Assembly (NCBI RefSeq): GCF_009937955.1
Contig: NZ_AP018439.1
Location: forward strand, 434,001 to 498,000
Origin: Undibacterium sp. KW1
Lineage (GTDB): Bacteria > Pseudomonadota > Gammaproteobacteria > Burkholderiales > Burkholderiaceae_D
Reading direction: 5' to 3'
DNA length: 64,000 nt
Under the pieces are notes generated by a model that was given only the letters and a program-made list of their open reading frames with translations, searched no databases and had not been told where the DNA came from. The translations under genes were made by a program, and so were the position numbers. The number at the start of each line of letters is the position of its first letter. Position 1 is the stretch's first letter. Shown here in pieces: positions 27,066-34,731 of the stretch.

Positions 27066-28544
27066 ATGACAAAACTGATTGCTTCACTTTGCGTAGTCTG
27101 TAGTTTGATAGGAGCGACTGTCGCTACTAATACTGCAAATGCCAGTGACACGTCCGCAAAAGCCCAGCCCTCCGATTCAGAAATCAAACAGCAAATCGAC
27201 CGCTACATAAAAAGTGAAATGCAAGAACGTCGCATCCCTGGCATGCAATTGGCCGTAGTCAGGGGTGGCAAGATTGTTTTGTTGAAGTCGTATGGGTTGG
27301 CTGAGATACCGAATGCGGTGGCTGTGAATGACCAGAATGTGTTTTCCATTAACTCTGCGACGAAGTCGTTTACTGGCGTTGCCATCATGCAGTTGGTGGA
27401 GGAGGGCAAGCTGGATTTGTCTGCGCCGGTGTCGCGTTATCTGGATGGTTTGCCGGTTGCCTGGCAGGCGGTGACTGTGCGGCAGTTGCTTACGCATACC
27501 TCGGGTATCCCTGACATTATCAGCAGCAAGATACCTTCGCTGGCGACGCCGCAAGAGGTGGATGCGGCTTGGGCTGCGATACAGACCTGGCCTATGGAGT
27601 TCAAGACGGGTGAACGCTACCGCTACAACCAGACCAATTATATTTTGCTGGGCAAGATCATCGATCGTCTGAGCGGTATGCCGTTTATAGCGTTTTTCCA
27701 GAAGCGGCAATTTGCCGTGGCGGGCATGCGCAGCGTGGGCTTTGGTGAGTCGCGTGATGTGATACCACACAAGGCGGTGTCGTACAGGTATGAGGAGCCG
27801 GGTGGCAGCCTCAAGCATGTTGCCGAGGTTTTCCCTCCCTTTATGCGCACGGGGGCGGGCATGAATAGCAGTGCCGAGGATGTGGCTAACTGGCTCATCG
27901 CGCTGCAACAGGGCAAGCTGATTTCTGCTGCGGGTTTAAAGCAGCTCTGGACGCCGGGTACTTTCAATAATGGGAAGCCGACTGTGTGGGCGCTGGGCTG
28001 GCCTGTGATGCGCCAGGGTGAGTACGCTGCGGTGGCTGGCGTGGGTGGTGCGCGTTCGGCGTTTTATGTATATCCCGGCCATGATCTTGCCATCGTCACG
28101 CTGACCAATCTGGCGGGTGCTGATCCGCAGGGGATGATCGATGATATCGCTGGCTTTTATTTGCCGGGTTTAAGAAAAGCGCATGGCGGCGCTTATGCCG
28201 CACATCTTTTGCGTGAGCAGATTGCGCAGGATGGTTATACGGGGCTGGCGGCGAAATTGAACAAGATCAAAATCAATAGAGGATTGCCTGACCCTTCTGA
28301 AGATGATTTCAATTCCTGGGGTTATCGTTTGCTGAGCAAGAAAATGGCTGATCAGGCGGTGACTGTGTTTGGTCTTGGGGTGCAGGTATATCCCAATAGT
28401 GCGAACCTGCATGACAGCCTGGCAGAGGTATATGAGTTCCAGGCGGACAAGGTGGCTGCTTTGAAGCATTACCGTTTGTCACTGGGGCTGGATGCGCAGA
28501 ATACGCATGCGGCGGAGCGTATCGCGGCCTTGGGTGGGAAGTGA
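27066..28544 (+). CDS. Serine hydrolase (class C beta-lactamase fold) with TPR tail
   Basis: A 492-residue exported protein: signal peptide LCVVCSLIGATVATNTANA, then a beta-lactamase/esterase-type domain. The nucleophile motif SxxK is SATK (in FSINSATKSFTG), the second motif tyrosine is in RYNQTNY, and HTSGIPD is the typical supporting loop. A C-terminal extension (NSANLHDSLAEVYEFQADKVAALKHYRLSL) resembles a tetratricopeptide repeat. Such proteins act as esterases, D-aminopeptidases or penicillin-binding-protein relatives; resistance cannot be assumed. It was originally convergent with lipA, before the transposon separated them. Confidence 0.87.
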   Translation: MTKLIASLCVVCSLIGATVATNTANASDTSAKAQPSDSEIKQQIDRYIKSEMQERRIPGMQLAVVRGGKIVLLKSYGLAEIPNAVAVNDQNVFSINSATKSFTGVAIMQLVEEGKLDLSAPVSRYLDGLPVAWQAVTVRQLLTHTSGIPDIISSKIPSLATPQEVDAAWAAIQTWPMEFKTGERYRYNQTNYILLGKIIDRLSGMPFIAFFQKRQFAVAGMRSVGFGESRDVIPHKAVSYRYEEPGGSLKHVAEVFPPFMRTGAGMNSSAEDVANWLIALQQGKLISAAGLKQLWTPGTFNNGKPTVWALGWPVMRQGEYAAVAGVGGARSAFYVYPGHDLAIVTLTNLAGADPQGMIDDIAGFYLPGLRKAHGGAYAAHLLREQIAQDGYTGLAAKLNKIKINRGLPDPSEDDFNSWGYRLLSKKMADQAVTVFGLGVQVYPNSANLHDSLAEVYEFQADKVAALKHYRLSLGLDAQNTHAAERIAALGGK

Positions 28545-28595
28545 GTAAGATGGTTGTTTGAATTTCTTATAGATTAATTTGGGCTTTGTTAATTT

Positions 28596-28713
28596 CGTAG
28601 GTTGGGCTGGGCCTCGCCAGGCTACGCTTTATCAGCTCAATACTGTGCCTCAACCAGGGTATACGTTATTTAAATGCCGAGTGTTGGGCTGATGAAGCGT
28701 AGCCCAACCTACG
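28596..28713. repeat. Cruciform intergenic repeat, copy 1 (118 bp)
   Basis: Begins CGTAGGTTGGGC and ends GCCCAACCTACG, with inner arms GGCTACGCTT... and ...AAGCGTAGCC, so the whole unit can fold into one long hairpin. Related copies are at 54028-54145 (also 118 bp) and 58867-58969. It lies just after the serine hydrolase stop. Confidence 0.85.
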
Positions 28714-28720
28714 CACAAAA

Positions 28721-28759
28721 AAACGGCTCATCATCCTGAAAATAATGAGCCGCTTTTTT
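28721..28759. terminator. Bidirectional terminator (serine hydrolase / original lipA)
   Basis: CGGCTCAT (28724-28731) pairs with ATGAGCCG (28745-28752), A-run before and T6 after. It ends the serine hydrolase transcript. Once the transposon is removed it also lies directly after the reconstructed lipA stop codon, so it was the native lipA terminator. Confidence 0.85.
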
Positions 28760-28783
28760 GTTCTTTAATTCTTAAACTTTTAC

Positions 28784-28788
28784 ATCTG
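28784..28788. repeat. Target-site duplication, left copy (ATCTG)
   Basis: ATCTG directly before the left transposon end TGT; the identical ATCTG follows the right end at 52257-52261. Five bases is the duplication length made by Tn7-family transposition. Confidence 0.85.
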
Positions 28789-28882
28789 TGTAAATAATCA
28801 GCAGATATTGAGAAATAACGTTTAAACCAGGCAATATACTTCAGAAGTAAATGAGAAAAAAGTCAGCAATTAATGAGAATAT
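28789..28882 (+). repeat. Left transposon end with three TnsB-site-like repeats
   Basis: Three similar 19-bp units share the core TGAGAA preceded by CAGxA: 28799-28817, 28842-28860 and 28864-28882 (for example CAGAAGTAAATGAGAAAAA). They run in one direction and spread over about 95 bases, the layout of a Tn7-type left end. Confidence 0.75.
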
Positions 28883-28962
28883 TTAGCTGCATCTAAAATC
28901 CCTCTCAAAAAACTATTTACAATTCCCCTGTAGATGACATGCATGCTCCAGGGGAGGTGAAC

Positions 28963-29385
28963 GTGAACAGTAAAATCTGTTTTGCTTGTGGCGAATTATT
29001 TCTGACCCGCCCCCAAAATCCCACACAAACATACTGTTCAAAAAAGGCTTGCCAGTTGAAGCGCCGCGGTGCTTGGCAAAAGCTCAAACTCCAGACAGAT
29101 ACTGACTACCGTGACAACCAGATGCGGGCTCAAAAAGCATGGATGAAGCGAAATCCTGACTATTGGCAGAAATATCGTGACACCCATCCATCAAATGCAG
29201 AAAAAGATCGTGTTCTACAGCCGCACACGAATAATACTGATGGAAACGATGAAATTGCAAAGATGGACGTGTCAACTTGCAGTAGTTGTCCCTCTGCGGG
29301 CATATATTTTTTGATGCCGTGCAGTAAGAAAAAGATTGCAAAGATGGATGTGTGGACTGTAGAACTCACACTGATAGGAACCTAA
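28963..29385 (+). CDS. Small zinc-finger-like protein of the recombinase module
   Basis: A 140-residue protein. The first 30 residues have a four-cysteine pattern (CFACG...CSKKAC), likely a zinc ribbon, followed by a basic aromatic stretch (KLKLQTDTDYRDNQMRAQKAWMKRNPDYWQKYRDTHP). The sequence IAKMDV occurs twice in the C-terminal half, encoded by a direct DNA repeat. A GTG at 28963 is chosen as start because GGGGAGGTG lies just before it. It lies 125 bases before the recombinase in the same direction. Function unknown; DNA binding is plausible. Confidence 0.7.
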   Translation: MNSKICFACGELFLTRPQNPTQTYCSKKACQLKRRGAWQKLKLQTDTDYRDNQMRAQKAWMKRNPDYWQKYRDTHPSNAEKDRVLQPHTNNTDGNDEIAKMDVSTCSSCPSAGIYFLMPCSKKKIAKMDVWTVELTLIGT

Positions 29386-29464
29386 AACTGGGTCTCTTGA
29401 TTGCAAAGAGATGACTCGTGCTAACGGCCTGATCTTTATGTTAATTTATTCTTTGCAATTGTGG
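29254..29464. repeat. ATTGCAAAGA repeats upstream of the recombinase
   Basis: ATTGCAAAGATGGA and a near copy occur at 29254-29267 and 29335-29348, a shorter copy (ATTGCAAAGA) at 29400-29409 and an inverted one (TCTTTGCAAT) at 29450-29459. The clustering next to a serine recombinase and ParB-like genes suggests protein-binding sites. Confidence 0.4.
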
Positions 29465-30786
29465 ATAACAAAAAGCAACGTAACTATCATCTCCTTGGGT
29501 GGAGCTAGCCATGTATTTGTCGCCAAAAAATGAATACAACCAATCCTTGGCAGATACTTCCCATTTCCGAGGAGCAGAATACGTTCGGATGTCGACTGAG
29601 CACCAACAGTATTCAACTGACAATCAACGTCAGCGCATCCTGGAATACGCCTCGCGACGACAGATAGAGATCGTCAAGACTTATGCAGATGAAGGTAAAA
29701 GTGGACTACGCATAGATGGACGGCATGCGCTCCAGCAATTGATTAAGGACGTAGAAAGCGGTGCGGCAGATTTCAATATCATACTGGTCTACGATGTCAG
29801 CCGCTGGGGACGTTTTCAAGATGCAGATGAAAGTGCGTATTACGAATACATTTGCAAGCGCGCCGGTATCCAAGTCGCATACTGCGCAGAGCAATTTGAA
29901 AATGACGGCTCTCCTGTCTCCACGATCGTGAAGGGTGTCAAGCGCGCAATGGCCGGAGAGTACAGTAGGGAATTATCCGCCAAAGTATTTGCCGGACAAT
30001 GCCGGTTGATTGAACTCGGCTTCCGTCAGGGAGGCCCTGCAGGATACGGACTTAGACGAGTATTGATTGATCAATTTGGTCAAATTAAAACCGAACTAAA
30101 GCATGGCGAACAGAAGAGCTTGCAAACAGACCGCGTTATCCTGATGCCAGGCCCTGAGGCTGAGATTCTTCTGGTAAATCAGATTTATCAATGGTTCATT
30201 GAGGATGGCTTATATGAATCAGAAATCGCTAGTAGGCTCAATGCCATGCAAGTTGTCACTGACCTGAACCGTGCGTGGACCAGGTCTACCGTACATGAGG
30301 TATTGACGAATGAGAAATACATTGGCAATAACGTGTACAACCGCATCTCTTACAAATTGAAAAAGATGCGTGTGATCAATCAAAGCAACATGTGGATCAA
30401 GAAGGAAGGTGCTTTCCAGCCTATTGTTGCCTCAGAAGTATTTTTTACTGCCCAAGGTATATTACGTGCGCGCGCCAGAAAATATACCGACGAGGAATTA
30501 ATAGAGCGTTTACGCTTACTCTATAAGAGTCGTGGTGTCTTGTCTGGTCTCATTATTGATGAAATGGAAGATATGCCTACCTCTTCTGTTTACGCCTATC
30601 GCTTTGGCAGCCTGATTCGTGCCTATCAAATGGTAGGTTTTACACCAGATCGTGACTATCAGTATCTGGAAGTGAACCGTTTCATCCGGCGCTTACATCC
30701 CGAAATTATTGTACAAACGGAAGCCAGGATTGCCGAATTGGGTGGGCAAATCAGTCGCGATCCCGGCACCGATTTGCTCCATATTA

Positions 30787-31881
30787 TTGATTTTTACGTA
30801 AATCATGACAACCGTTTTTGATTTCATTCGTTATCCCAATATAATGTCCGTACTGGAGGTATGAGATGGCGAAAGAAATAGAAGATGGAGCAAAGCGACG
30901 AGTCAAGGCGGGTCGGCTTCTGCTGCAAGGCAAAGGGTGCGCCGAAGTAGCGCTGGTGGTCGGCGTAGCACGCAACACGGTATATACCTGGAAAGCCATA
31001 CTCGATGAAGGAGGGCTTGACGCGCTGCGCGCAGTAGGTGGAAAGGGGCGGCCTGCACAACTTGATGCCATGGAATTAGGGGAGTTGCGGCGCTGCCTTC
31101 TCGATAGTCCGACGGAACATGGTTTTGGCACCGAGTTGTGGACACTTAAACGCGTGCGTCTACTTATTGAAAGAAAGTTCGAAGTGTCGTTCAGTGAAGT
31201 GCACGTTTGGCGCATTCTTGGCGCACTGGGATTCAGTAACCAAAAGCCGGAGCGTCGCGCCATCGAACGTAACGAAGATGCTGTACAGGAGTTCAAGAAA
31301 AAGACCTGGCCTGCGCTCAAAAAAAAGCCTCGAGAGAGAATCGACTGATTGTATTCATCGACGAGTCCGGAATCAGCGAACGGCCTACCCGTGTGCGTAC
31401 TTGGGCACTCAAAGGGAAAACGCCGATTATTCAGTTTCATTTCAACTGGAAACATTTGTCCGTGATTGCAGGTGTGACCAGGAAGAACTACTTGTTCCGC
31501 TTCCACGAGGGTAGCATCAAGAAGGAGCAAATTGTCGAGTTTCTCAAGGCGCTCAAAGCGCATTTGAAGCAGCCGCTGTTGATCATCCTCGATGGGCTCA
31601 GGGCGCACAAATCGAAACTGGTGCGCGAATACCTCGACAGCACCAATGGGTACATTCAAATCGCATTCCTGCCCCCGTATGCGCCGGACCTCAATCCTGT
31701 CGAATATCTCTGGGCCTGGCTCAAGCGACATGCGTTGGCAAACTTCTGCCCGAACAACCTCGCCGAATTGCAAACAATTGCCCGCAATAAACTCAAAAGC
31801 GCACAACGCCGTCCATCCATCATCATGGCATGTTGGAAGCAGGCGGAGTTGTGGTGATGTCATCAATTATGTAAAGCTCAA
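30787..31881 (+). mobile_element. IS630-family insertion sequence, 1095 bp
   Basis: Terminal inverted repeats of about 24 bases (30787-30810, starting TTGATTTTTACGTAAATCAT; and 31858-31881) match at 19 of 24 positions. A TA dinucleotide lies on each side (30785-30786 and 31882-31883), the duplication typical of IS630/Tc1 elements. It carries one transposase in two overlapping frames and splits the serine recombinase gene. Confidence 0.92.
30866..31857 (+). CDS. IS630 transposase, made by -1 frameshifting
   Basis: The first frame (30866-31348, 160 residues) encodes the helix-turn-helix N-terminus (GCAEVALVVGVARNTVYTWK). The second frame, read from within the run of eight A at 31319-31326, encodes the DDE catalytic half: FIDESGISERP, IILDGLRAHKS and NPVEYLWAWLKRH. 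A -1 slip on A8-G joins them into one normal-length protein; this two-frame layout is common in part of the family. Ends at 31857, inside the right terminal repeat border. Confidence 0.88.
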
Positions 31882-32175
31882 TAATAGCGAGTTCACTGTC
31901 TCTATTGTTCTGGCACGTTGCCAGCAAAGAGCATCGGGTCTTCATCGTTGGAAAATCAGGTTTGATACTGGCCTCTTACCAGATATTACGGTAGCAGTCA
32001 GGCTTAATCAAAACAATAACACTGCATTGGATTATTTTCTGTTGCCGAGGATAGATTTTGCAACGCATCATTTAAGTCTGGCAGATCAAAATTCTATCGA
32101 GTTCGACAGCTATCGCTTTGACACCCTGGACTATTTGTATGGGATGGCAGAAAGAGCGCGATTGCGGAGAGTCGC

Positions 32176-33063
32176 ATGAGCGCCGCACCTGACGAGCTGC
32201 GCATGATACCGTTGGCATGTATAGATGTGCTAAACCCAAGGGAGCGCAATAGCCAAGTATTCAGTGAAATTGTCGAGAATATCCGGGCCATAGGATTGAA
32301 GAAACCCATCAAAGTCACACCACGCCCTGGTGGCGAAGGTGAACAACGGTATTTGTTGGTCTGTGGTGAAGGTCGGATGAAGGCATTTAGAGAGTTGGGC
32401 CAGACCCACATCCCGGCCCTTGTCGTCTCAGTCAGCGACGAAGATGCTTTGATTATGAGCCTCGCTGAAAATATCGCCCGCCGCCAATACCGACCTTTAG
32501 AGTTGCTGACGGCCATTGAAATGTTGCGAGACCGTGGCTATGACAAGAAGATGATCGCTTCCAAGACTGGTCTCACGATGGAAAGGGTCAACGGCATACT
32601 CGTGTTATTGGAGCGCGGTGAAGAGCGACTCCTGGTTGCAGTCGAAAAAGGGAAAATTCCACTGACTGCCGCCTTGGCCATTGTCAGTGGAAATCGTGAC
32701 GATAAAGCCATACAGCAGGCATTGCAGGAGGCGTACGAGTCTGGGCAGTTGCGTGGCAAACAATTATTTGAAGCAAAACGCGTCATAGAAAGCCGCCAGA
32801 CATTGGGCCGAACACTGGGCTGCAGTATGCCCCGAAAAAGGGCGAACGTAACGACCACAAGTCTAGTCAGAACCTACCAGAAAGAAGTCAGTCGACAACA
32901 ATTGTTGGTGAAGAAAGCCACCACTGCCCAGCACCGTCTGTTGTTCGTCACCAATGCACTTCGTCAACTATTCTTGGATGAAAATTTTTCTAATCTCCTG
33001 CGTGCAGAAGGTATCGATACCTTGCCAGCTTATTTGGAACAAAGGATATGGGAGACGGTATGA
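32176..33063 (+). CDS. ParB N-terminal/RepB-like protein 1
   Basis: A 295-residue protein with a ParB/Srx-type N-terminal nuclease-like domain: IDVLNPRERN, LVCGEGRMKAFRELG and ENIARRQYRPLELLTAIEML (the box II ENxxRR-type motif). A helix-turn-helix (DKKMIASKTGLTMERVNGIL) follows, and then a RepB-partition-like C-terminal region. It overlaps the end of the recombinase by 4 bases and the next ParB-like gene by 4 bases, so the three form a translationally coupled module. There is no ParA partner here, which argues against classical plasmid partition. A role in guiding or regulating the recombinase is a guess. Confidence 0.82.
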   Translation: MSAAPDELRMIPLACIDVLNPRERNSQVFSEIVENIRAIGLKKPIKVTPRPGGEGEQRYLLVCGEGRMKAFRELGQTHIPALVVSVSDEDALIMSLAENIARRQYRPLELLTAIEMLRDRGYDKKMIASKTGLTMERVNGILVLLERGEERLLVAVEKGKIPLTAALAIVSGNRDDKAIQQALQEAYESGQLRGKQLFEAKRVIESRQTLGRTLGCSMPRKRANVTTTSLVRTYQKEVSRQQLLVKKATTAQHRLLFVTNALRQLFLDENFSNLLRAEGIDTLPAYLEQRIWETV

Positions 33064-33944
33064 CAGAAACTATAGACTTAGGCTTTTGCATGGAACCGGT
33101 GTCTGTCCCCTGTGCCAATATTCTACCCTCCCGCTCATTACCTGAAAACTTAGCAACCTCCAGAAAATACATGCAGATTCGCTCTTCAATCAAAGAAATT
33201 GGATTGATTGAACCCTTGTCGATTACTCCGCTGATCAAAAAATCCACACAGCATATGCTACTGGACGGTCATATGCGTCTGACGGCTTTACGTGAATTGG
33301 GGTATGAAGAGGTGCTATGTCTGATTGCCAAAGACGATGAAAGCTATACCTACAATAGCAGAATTAACCGGCTTTCGACTATACAAGAACATTTCATGAT
33401 CCGGCGTGCGATAGAGAGAGGTGTATCTGCGACCCGATTGGCAGAAGTACTGAGTATGGATTCAACGCAGATCTATAAAAAAATGACTTTGCTCAATGGA
33501 ATATGTCCAGAAGCAGCAGAGCTGCTCAAGGACAGGCAGTTTTCTGCTGACGTGTCCAGAGTGCTACGTAAGATGAAACCAACGCGTCAAATAGAATGCG
33601 TTGAACTCATGACCTCGGCAAATAATGTAACTGTCTCCTATGCGGAAGCAATGCTGGTAGCTACGCCTGCAGAATTATTGGTGGATGGTAAGAAACCTGT
33701 GAAACTGGCTGGTGTATCGTCAGAACAGATGGGCAAGATGGAGCGTGAGATGACCAGCTTGCAGAGTCAGTATAAGGTTGTCGAACAAACCTACGGTCAA
33801 GATGTGCTAAACCTGGTTCTTGCTCGTGGTTACCTGGTTAAGTTATTGGATAATCCTGCAACTTGCCGCTATCTTGAAAAGAAATTTCCGGAAATTTTAG
33901 TGGAATTTAGAGCAGTTATCAAAATGGTGGCATTGGATCAATAA
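33060..33944 (+). CDS. ParB N-terminal/RepB-like protein 2
   Basis: A 294-residue relative of the preceding protein with the same outline: MLLDGHMRLTALRELGYEEV in the N-terminal domain, RINRLSTIQEHFMIRRAIERG, helix-turn-helix SATRLAEVLSMDSTQIYKKM, then a RepB-like helical region. It corresponds to proteins annotated as plasmid partitioning protein RepB C-terminal domain-containing. The start at 33060 is chosen over 33048 because it overlaps the previous stop (ATGA) and has GGAG 6 bases before it. Having two divergent ParB-like proteins suggests a heteromeric complex. Confidence 0.8.
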   Translation: MTETIDLGFCMEPVSVPCANILPSRSLPENLATSRKYMQIRSSIKEIGLIEPLSITPLIKKSTQHMLLDGHMRLTALRELGYEEVLCLIAKDDESYTYNSRINRLSTIQEHFMIRRAIERGVSATRLAEVLSMDSTQIYKKMTLLNGICPEAAELLKDRQFSADVSRVLRKMKPTRQIECVELMTSANNVTVSYAEAMLVATPAELLVDGKKPVKLAGVSSEQMGKMEREMTSLQSQYKVVEQTYGQDVLNLVLARGYLVKLLDNPATCRYLEKKFPEILVEFRAVIKMVALDQ

Positions 33945-34074
33945 TGCTTTTGAGTCCACCAGCCTCATTGATAAAAGTGGGTAGAAAACGCTGGGGATTA
34001 GCAATTCGTACAATTGTTGTGTTATAAATATCAAGGACTGGAGTTGTCGGGTACATATTTTCTGGGAGCATATA

Positions 34075-34731
34075 GTGGCACGCAAAATACCTAAAAATTA
34101 TTTGTCCGTCACAGGGTGCTTTGCCAGTCAAAAAAATGACCAAATGGCTGGATTTGAGTCCATCCTGGAAAAGGAGTTTCTCCTGCTCCTTGATTTTGAC
34201 GAATCCGTCGAGCGCTTTGAAGTCCAGGAAGTCACAATACCAGTGCCTGGCGTACCCAAGGGTTACACGCCAGATGTGCTGATTTATTACAAACCCAACC
34301 CTCTAACGGGCGAAATTCCAGCTCCACTACTTACTGAAGTGAAGCATACCGACGACTTGGAACGCAACCGCGAAAAATATAAAACCAAATTTGCACTTGC
34401 AGATGAGTATGCAAGTGAGCATGGATGGGAATTTCGAATAACAACGCAAGTCGATATTCGAACAAAGCGCCTTCAAAATATCAAATTCTTGAGGGAATAT
34501 CGAAACATTCAGCCAGACGAGAATGATCGTCACCAACTCATCAGTATAGCTACTTCATATAACAGTGAATTCCGTCTCAAAGACATCCTGCAACGGCTTG
34601 CATCAAATGACGATGCTCAATTACACTGGCTCCCTGTCATATGGCACGCGATATTAAAAAAAGACTTAATTGCTGACTGGGATCAGTTGATTGACTACCA
34701 CACCTTATTACGTCTATCTCCGGGGGCGTGA
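34075..34731 (+). CDS. tnsA: TnsA-like transposon endonuclease
   Basis: A 218-residue restriction-endonuclease-fold protein that in Tn7 cuts the 5' ends of the transposon and so allows cut-and-paste movement. The catalytic residues are visible: a glutamate in FESILEKEF, D67 in GYTPDVLIYY, and E88/K90 in LLTEVKHTDD. The N-terminal GCFASQKNDQMAGFES is typical. The start is a GTG with GGGAG 7 bases upstream. Its intact active site means the element should be able to excise cleanly rather than form cointegrates. tnsB follows directly. Confidence 0.92.
   Translation: MARKIPKNYLSVTGCFASQKNDQMAGFESILEKEFLLLLDFDESVERFEVQEVTIPVPGVPKGYTPDVLIYYKPNPLTGEIPAPLLTEVKHTDDLERNREKYKTKFALADEYASEHGWEFRITTQVDIRTKRLQNIKFLREYRNIQPDENDRHQLISIATSYNSEFRLKDILQRLASNDDAQLHWLPVIWHAILKKDLIADWDQLIDYHTLLRLSPGA

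Larger units (their letters stand above)
29511..32179 (+). pseudogene. Large serine recombinase interrupted by an IS630 element
   Basis: Joining 29511-30786 to 31884-32179 gives an unbroken 523-residue recombinase. The N-terminal resolvase domain has the catalytic serine in EYVRMSTEHQQYS (Ser28) and the arginine-rich DVSRWGRFQDADES. A Recombinase domain (GFRQGGPAGYGLRR) and a zinc-ribbon/coiled-coil-like region follow. The insertion falls in the codon after LLHI; with the element removed the frame reads LLHINSEFTVSIVLARC. The start ATG at 29511 has GGAG 6 bases upstream. The intact gene overlapped the first ParB-like gene by 4 bases. As it stands the C-terminal about 98 residues are lost, so it may be inactive. 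Confidence 0.88.

Noticed and set aside
28963..32179. Separate integrative element bounded by the recombinase module
   Set aside because: No second pair of boundaries or duplication was found within the Tn7-like ends, so I treat the module as cargo or an integral part of the transposon.
32176..33944. Plasmid partition locus or integrated plasmid
   Set aside because: Two ParB-like proteins are present but no ParA and no replication initiator; they are coupled to a recombinase instead.
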